From an uncultured Oscillospiraceae bacterium (GTDB lineage Bacteria; Bacillota; Clostridia; Oscillospirales; Oscillospiraceae): a stretch of 11,455 bases of DNA. The notes beneath the pieces are model-generated. The model saw nothing but the letters and a program-made list of their open reading frames with translations. It was not told the origin of the DNA and made no database searches. The position numbers and the translations under genes were made by a program. The stretch spans positions 1 to 11,455 of the forward strand of contig CAKSWM010000024.1 of assembly GCA_934511545.1 (NCBI GenBank). The letters are read 5' to 3'. Below, in pieces: positions 7,960-11,455 of this stretch (its first letter is position 1; every line of letters begins with the position of its first letter).

Positions 7960-9126
7960 ATGGATATAAAACAGCTCGACAGCACGTACGTTGCACATAC
8001 TTATTCGCGCTTTCCGCTGGAGCTGACCTCCGGCAAGGGAGCCATTCTCCGCGATGAGAATGGGAAAGAGTATATAGACCTTGGCTCCGGCATTGCGGTC
8101 AATATCTTCGGCGCCTGCGATGAGGAGTGGACAAAGGCCGTTTCCGAACAGGCGGCGAAGCTCCAGCATACATCCAACCTTTACTACACCGCGCCGGGCG
8201 CACTTCTGGCACAGGCACTGTGCCAGCGCACGGGCATGAAGAAGGTGTTCTTTGGAAACTCGGGCGCGGAGGCCAACGAGTGCGCGATAAAAACGGCGCG
8301 CCGCTGGGCTTTTCTGAAGTACGGCGACGAGAGCCACTCGACGATAATAACGCTCAGAAACAGCTTCCACGGCCGAACGATAACAACTCTTGCCGCCACG
8401 GGACAGGACGTGTTCCACACGGAGTTCGGCCCGTTCACGCCGGGCTTTGTCTATGCCGAGGCCAATAATATTGACGACGTGCGCAGACTCGCGGAGGAAA
8501 ACGGATGCTGTGCCGTTATGTTCGAGCCGATACAGGGTGAGGGCGGTGTTATGTCGCTGGAAGCGGATTTCGTCAAAGGACTGAAGCAGCTGGCGGATGA
8601 AAAGGACCTTCTGCTCATCGCCGACGAGGTCCAGACGGGAAACGGCAGAACGGGAAAGCTCTATGCCTACATGCATTTCGGCGTGACTCCCGACATAGTG
8701 ACTACCGCAAAGGGACTGGGCGGCGGACTTCCGATAGGCGCCTGCATGTTCGGAGAAAAAACACAGGACGTCATGTGCGCCGGAAAACACGGCTCCACCT
8801 TTGGCGCAAACCCGGTCTGCTGTGCCGGCGCGCTGAGCGTTATCGGAAGGATAACCGATGAGCTGATGGAGGAAGTTGCGAAAAAGTCCGAATATATAAG
8901 AAAAGAACTGACCGGAGCTAGGGGAGTTGCCGGGGTCACCGGCATGGGGCTCATGCTCGGCATAGAATCCGTCCGTCCCGCTGCGGAGGTGATCTCCGAC
9001 TGTATGGAGGCCGGAGTTCTTGTACTCAGCGCGAAAACAAAGATCAGGCTGCTGCCGCCGCTGAATATCGGCTGGGAGGAGCTTGAAAAAGCGATAGAAA
9101 TTTTGAAGGGAGTGCTTGCCAAGTGA
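7960..9126 (+). CDS. argD: Acetylornithine aminotransferase
   Basis: PLP-dependent transfer of an amino group from glutamate to N-acetylglutamate semialdehyde, giving N-acetylornithine. It is a class III aminotransferase of 388 residues, normal length. FGNSGAEANE (98-107) binds the cofactor phosphate. FHGRT (136-140), FEPIQGEGG (188-196), and IADEVQTGNGRTG (220-232) with the pyridine-N-binding Asp222 follow. The Schiff-base Lys251 lies in TTAKGLGGGLPIGA (248-261), and GSTFGANP is at 278-285. AAGGGAG (7946-7952) lies 7 bases before ATG. The same fold also makes succinylornithine and GABA aminotransferases, but the position between argB and argF settles the assignment. The last 4 bases overlap argF. 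Confidence 0.96.
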   Translation: MDIKQLDSTYVAHTYSRFPLELTSGKGAILRDENGKEYIDLGSGIAVNIFGACDEEWTKAVSEQAAKLQHTSNLYYTAPGALLAQALCQRTGMKKVFFGNSGAEANECAIKTARRWAFLKYGDESHSTIITLRNSFHGRTITTLAATGQDVFHTEFGPFTPGFVYAEANNIDDVRRLAEENGCCAVMFEPIQGEGGVMSLEADFVKGLKQLADEKDLLLIADEVQTGNGRTGKLYAYMHFGVTPDIVTTAKGLGGGLPIGACMFGEKTQDVMCAGKHGSTFGANPVCCAGALSVIGRITDELMEEVAKKSEYIRKELTGARGVAGVTGMGLMLGIESVRPAAEVISDCMEAGVLVLSAKTKIRLLPPLNIGWEELEKAIEILKGVLAK

Positions 9127-10028
9127 AGCATCTGCTCAAGCTTATGGATATGACGCCGGAGGAAATCACCGAGGTCCTGAATCTGGCGGATCAGCTCAAG
9201 TATGAGAAGCGCAACGGTATTGAGCATCATATTCTCAGGGGACAGACTCTGGGAATGATATTCCAGAAGTCGTCTACACGCACCCGTGTTTCCTTCGAGG
9301 TCGGCATGTATGACCTCGGCGGATCGGCGCTTTTCCTTTCCAACAGAGACCTTCAGATCGGACGCGGTGAGCCTGTCCAGGATACCGCCCGTGTGCTCTC
9401 GAGATATCTGGACGGTATCATGATACGCACCTTTGCACAGCGGGAGGTCGAGGATCTGGCGAAATACGGCTCGATTCCCATCATCAACGGACTGACGGAC
9501 TATTGTCATCCGTGTCAGGTGCTTGCGGATCTCATGACCATACGCGAGCATAAGGGAGCCATTGAGGGCAACAAGCTCTGCTTTATCGGAGATGGCAACA
9601 ATATGGCCAATTCCCTCATCGTCGGGGGAATCAAGACCGGAATGAAGGTAGCTGTTGCCTGCCCCAAAAGCAATCAGCCGGATGCGGAGCTCATGAAATG
9701 GGCCGCCGAAAACGGTGATTTTGTCTGCACGGACAATATTCTCGAGGCCGCCGCGGATGCGGACGTCCTGTATACCGACGTTTGGGCCTCCATGGGACAG
9801 GAGGCGGAGGCCCTCGAAAGGCAGAAGATATTTGCCGGATTCCAGATAAACGATTCCGTTATGGCTGCCGCAAAGCCGGACGCAATGGTCCAGCATTGTC
9901 TTCCCGCTCACAGGGGAGAAGAGATAACCGAAAAAGTTTTCGAAGAACATGCCGACGAGCTTTTCGACGAAGCCGAAAACCGTCTGCACGCGCAGAAGGC
10001 CGTTATGGTCAAGCTGATGCGCCGCTGA
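9123..10028 (+). CDS. argF: Ornithine carbamoyltransferase (anabolic)
   Basis: Joins ornithine and carbamoyl phosphate to citrulline. The 301 residues are at the short end of the family but complete. The carbamoyl-phosphate loop is SSTRTRVSFE (50-59), with the second binding motif HPCQ at 129-132. The ornithine-binding loop DVWASMGQE (219-227) includes SMG, which separates it from aspartate carbamoyltransferase. HCLPAHRGEE (258-267) carries the conserved Cys. The start is GTG in a GTGA overlap with argD, with AAGGGAG (9106-9112) 10 bases upstream. Its place next to arg genes and carAB points to biosynthesis rather than arginine deiminase catabolism; no arcA or arcC is present. A strong stem-loop begins seven bases after the stop codon. 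Confidence 0.97.
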   Translation: MKHLLKLMDMTPEEITEVLNLADQLKYEKRNGIEHHILRGQTLGMIFQKSSTRTRVSFEVGMYDLGGSALFLSNRDLQIGRGEPVQDTARVLSRYLDGIMIRTFAQREVEDLAKYGSIPIINGLTDYCHPCQVLADLMTIREHKGAIEGNKLCFIGDGNNMANSLIVGGIKTGMKVAVACPKSNQPDAELMKWAAENGDFVCTDNILEAAADADVLYTDVWASMGQEAEALERQKIFAGFQINDSVMAAAKPDAMVQHCLPAHRGEEITEKVFEEHADELFDEAENRLHAQKAVMVKLMRR

Positions 10029-10034
10029 ACGCCC

Positions 10035-10063
10035 TCGTTTGAGAGCGCTTGGCTCTCAAACGA
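10035..10063 (+). other. Strong stem-loop directly after argF
   Basis: TCGTTTGAGAGC (10035-10046) pairs perfectly over 12 bp with GCTCTCAAACGA (10052-10063) around a GCTTG loop. No U-tract follows directly (ACATTTG comes next; a T6 run starts only 12 bases later), so it is not a standard intrinsic terminator. More likely it stabilises or punctuates the mRNA at the argF-carA boundary, or pauses polymerase. It begins seven bases past the argF stop. Confidence 0.75.
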
Positions 10064-10070
10064 ACATTTG

Positions 10071-10125
10071 CCGTATTTTTTACGGTCAGGGCAAGGCATA
10101 CGGGCGGAGAATACCCGGATGCCTT
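10071..10125 (+). promoter_or_regulatory. Structured leader upstream of carA
   Basis: A small hairpin, CCGTA/TACGG around TTTTT (10071-10085), is followed by a larger one: AAGGCATACGGG (10093-10104) pairs with CCCGGATGCCTT (10114-10125), 11 of 12 bp, loop of 9. TTGCC (10068-10072) can alternatively pair with GGCAA (10090-10094), which would disturb both, so exclusive folds are possible. The larger hairpin ends 49 bases before the carA start. It does not match the PyrR-binding loop pattern I know, and no convincing promoter is seen in the spacer. A role in setting carAB expression apart from the arg genes is inference. Confidence 0.45.
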
Positions 10126-10174
10126 TGGCGCGCATTTTGGCAGGATCATATCCATCAACAGAAAGGGGAAGAAG

Positions 10175-11239
10175 ATGAAGAAAGCGTATATTGTTCTGAG
10201 CAGCGGAGAGGTGTTTGAAGGCCTTCGTTTCGGAGCGGAGACGGACAGCATAGGCGAACTGGTGTTCACTACCGGTATGTGCGGATACATCGAGACACTG
10301 ACCGATCCCAGTTATTACGGGCAGATCGTGATGCAGACCTTTCCGCTCATAGGGAACTATGGCATAATTGAAAACGACTTTGAGGGGAAATGTGCCGTTC
10401 GCGGTTATGTCGTAAGGGAATGGTGCGATGCGCCCTCGAACTTCAGAAGCGAATATGATCTGGACACCTTCCTCAGGGATCAGGGGGTGCCGGGCGTTTA
10501 CGGCGTTGATACGCGCGAGCTGACGCGCATCATCCGCGAACAAGGAGTTATGAACGCCGTCATATGCGGCGCTCCGCCCGCCAATCTCGGCGCCGTCAGG
10601 GCCTATGCGGTGGCGGAGGCTGTTAAAAGCGTGAGCCGCACGGAAACAGACGTATATCCCGCCGCGGACGGGAAGAAGCGGTTTTCCGTCGCGCTGCTGG
10701 ACTACGGAGCGAAGGCGAACATTATAAACGAGCTCTGCCGCCGCGGCTGTGAGGTGACGGTATATCCTTATGACACCACGGCGGAGAGGATACTCGCGGC
10801 CGGTCCCGACGGCATCATGCTCTCCAACGGCCCTGGCGATCCGAAGGAGAATGTCGGGCCGATCGCCGAGATAAAGAAGCTGATGGGCAAAAAGCCGATG
10901 TTCGGCATCTGCCTGGGGCATCAGCTGATGGCGCTTGCGCAGGGCGGAGAGACCGTGAAGCTCAAATACGGCCACCGCGGAGTCAACCAGCCGGTGCGGG
11001 ACTGTAAGGGGACGAGGACCTTCATAACGAGCCAGAACCATGGATATGCAGTCGTTTCCGAGAGCCTGGCGGCGGGAGAGATAAGCTTTCGCAACGCAAA
11101 CGACAATACCTGCGAGGGTATTGATTATCCCGAATTGAACGCCTTCTCCGTGCAGTTCCATCCGGAGGCGCGCAGCGGACCCAGAGACACGGAGTTCCTG
11201 TTCGACAGATTTATAAAGCTTATGGAGGTGAACAGCTGA
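10175..11239 (+). CDS. carA: Carbamoyl-phosphate synthase small (glutaminase) subunit
   Basis: Hydrolyses glutamine and passes ammonia to CarB, which makes carbamoyl phosphate for ArgF and possibly for pyrimidines. The 354 residues are normal for Firmicutes. The N-terminal CarA domain includes [19 protein letters not shown] (104-122). The class I glutamine amidotransferase domain follows: SNGPGDP (217-223), FGICLGHQ (243-250) with nucleophile Cys246, and VQFHPE (326-331) with His329 and Glu331 completing the triad. The ATG start is chosen because AAAGGGG (10162-10168) lies 6 bases upstream and the protein then begins at the usual point. The frame stays open to a TTG at 10049, but that would add 42 unrelated residues encoded by the stem-loops. 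The stop overlaps the carB start by one base. Confidence 0.97.
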   Translation: MKKAYIVLSSGEVFEGLRFGAETDSIGELVFTTGMCGYIETLTDPSYYGQIVMQTFPLIGNYGIIENDFEGKCAVRGYVVREWCDAPSNFRSEYDLDTFLRDQGVPGVYGVDTRELTRIIREQGVMNAVICGAPPANLGAVRAYAVAEAVKSVSRTETDVYPAADGKKRFSVALLDYGAKANIINELCRRGCEVTVYPYDTTAERILAAGPDGIMLSNGPGDPKENVGPIAEIKKLMGKKPMFGICLGHQLMALAQGGETVKLKYGHRGVNQPVRDCKGTRTFITSQNHGYAVVSESLAAGEISFRNANDNTCEGIDYPELNAFSVQFHPEARSGPRDTEFLFDRFIKLMEVNS

Positions 11240-11455
11240 TGCCGAGGATCAGGGATATTAAAAAGGTCATGGTCATCGGCTCGGGGCCGATCGTTATCGG
11301 ACAGGCTGCCGAGTTTGACTATGCGGGGGCACAGGCTTGCCGTATCCTCAAGGAGGAGGGCATCAACGTCGTTCTTGTCAACTCCAATCCCGCGACTATC
11401 ATGACAGACAAAATGCTCGCGGATGAGATATATCTCGAGCCGCTGACGGCAGAGA
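11239..11455 (+). CDS. carB: Carbamoyl-phosphate synthase large subunit, N-terminal fragment cut by window end
   Basis: Seventy-two codons are seen out of about 1,070 expected. The start ATG shares its A with the carA stop (TGATG), and GGAGGTG (11224-11230) sits 8 bases upstream, so translation is probably coupled to carA. The translation gives [20 protein letters not shown] (10-29) and [13 protein letters not shown] (45-57), both hallmark stretches of the first pre-ATP-grasp domain of CarB. CarB phosphorylates bicarbonate and carbamate and receives ammonia from CarA. There is no frameshift in the part visible. The truncation is due to the window boundary. Confidence 0.97.
   Translation, partial: MPRIRDIKKVMVIGSGPIVIGQAAEFDYAGAQACRILKEEGINVVLVNSNPATIMTDKMLADEIYLEPLTAE

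Noticed and set aside
10035..10063. The stem-loop after argF as an intrinsic terminator ending the arg operon
   Set aside because: The stem is strong, but no U-tract follows it; the nearest T run starts 12 bases later inside another hairpin. It may still reduce read-through, but the sequence does not show a standard terminator.
10049..10174. A longer carA starting at TTG 10049
   Set aside because: It would add 42 residues unlike any CarA N-terminus, encoded by the stem-loop region, and the TTG lies within the loop of the first hairpin. ATG 10175 has a good ribosome site and the expected N-terminus.
4693..11161. Several minus-strand open frames of 369-440 codons opposite argH-argC, argC-argJ, argB-argD, argD-argF and argF-carA
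   Set aside because: All are antisense to confidently identified enzymes, show no domain sense, and arise because the coding strand rarely uses codons whose complements are stops in that frame.

Overview
The window comes from a moderately GC-rich Gram-positive bacterium, most likely a gut-type member of the Clostridia (Oscillospiraceae-like). This is inferred from strong AAGGGAG-type ribosome binding sites, the signal-peptide style, the pairing of an FMN-binding domain with GLUG repeats, and Firmicutes-like versions of the arginine enzymes. No rRNA or other taxonomic marker is present, so the family-level guess is only tentative.

Layout. (1) Positions 1-1536 on the minus strand hold the first 512 codons of a secreted protein whose 3' end lies outside the window: signal peptide, an FMN-binding domain with an SGAT flavinylation motif, then GLUG-type beta repeats. 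It is easy to miss because it has no stop codon in the window and because a 341-codon antisense reading frame lies over it. (2) Positions 1537-2291 are a 755-base divergent intergenic region. The half next to the FMN/GLUG gene carries two copies of a 19-bp inverted repeat (CGGTTAG-N6-CTAACT), one of which abuts an 18-bp perfect palindrome. The half next to argG carries a consensus sigma-A promoter with an ArgR-box-like sequence in its spacer. (3) Positions 2292-11455 on the plus strand hold a compact cluster, argG-argH-argC-argJ-argB-argD-argF-carA-carB, with carB cut by the window end.

How the genes work together. ArgJ moves the acetyl group from N-acetylornithine back to glutamate, so the pathway is cyclic. 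ArgB, ArgC and ArgD turn N-acetylglutamate into N-acetylornithine. ArgJ releases ornithine, CarAB supplies carbamoyl phosphate, ArgF makes citrulline, and ArgG and ArgH finish arginine. The complete glutamate-to-arginine route plus its carbamoyl-phosphate source therefore lies in one transcription direction. Neither argE nor a separate argA is seen, as expected with ArgJ. Most junctions are very tight: gaps of 18, 14, 14 and 14 bases and overlaps of 14, 4 and 1 bases. The exception is a 146-base argF-carA spacer that contains strong stem-loops.

Most of the window is a well-known biosynthetic operon. The less ordinary parts are the flavin-binding surface protein and its repeat-bearing upstream region, the short 'uncommon form' of ArgC, and the structured argF-carA spacer. 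I found no CRISPR array, insertion sequence, tRNA or rRNA, and no convincing undescribed multi-gene system.
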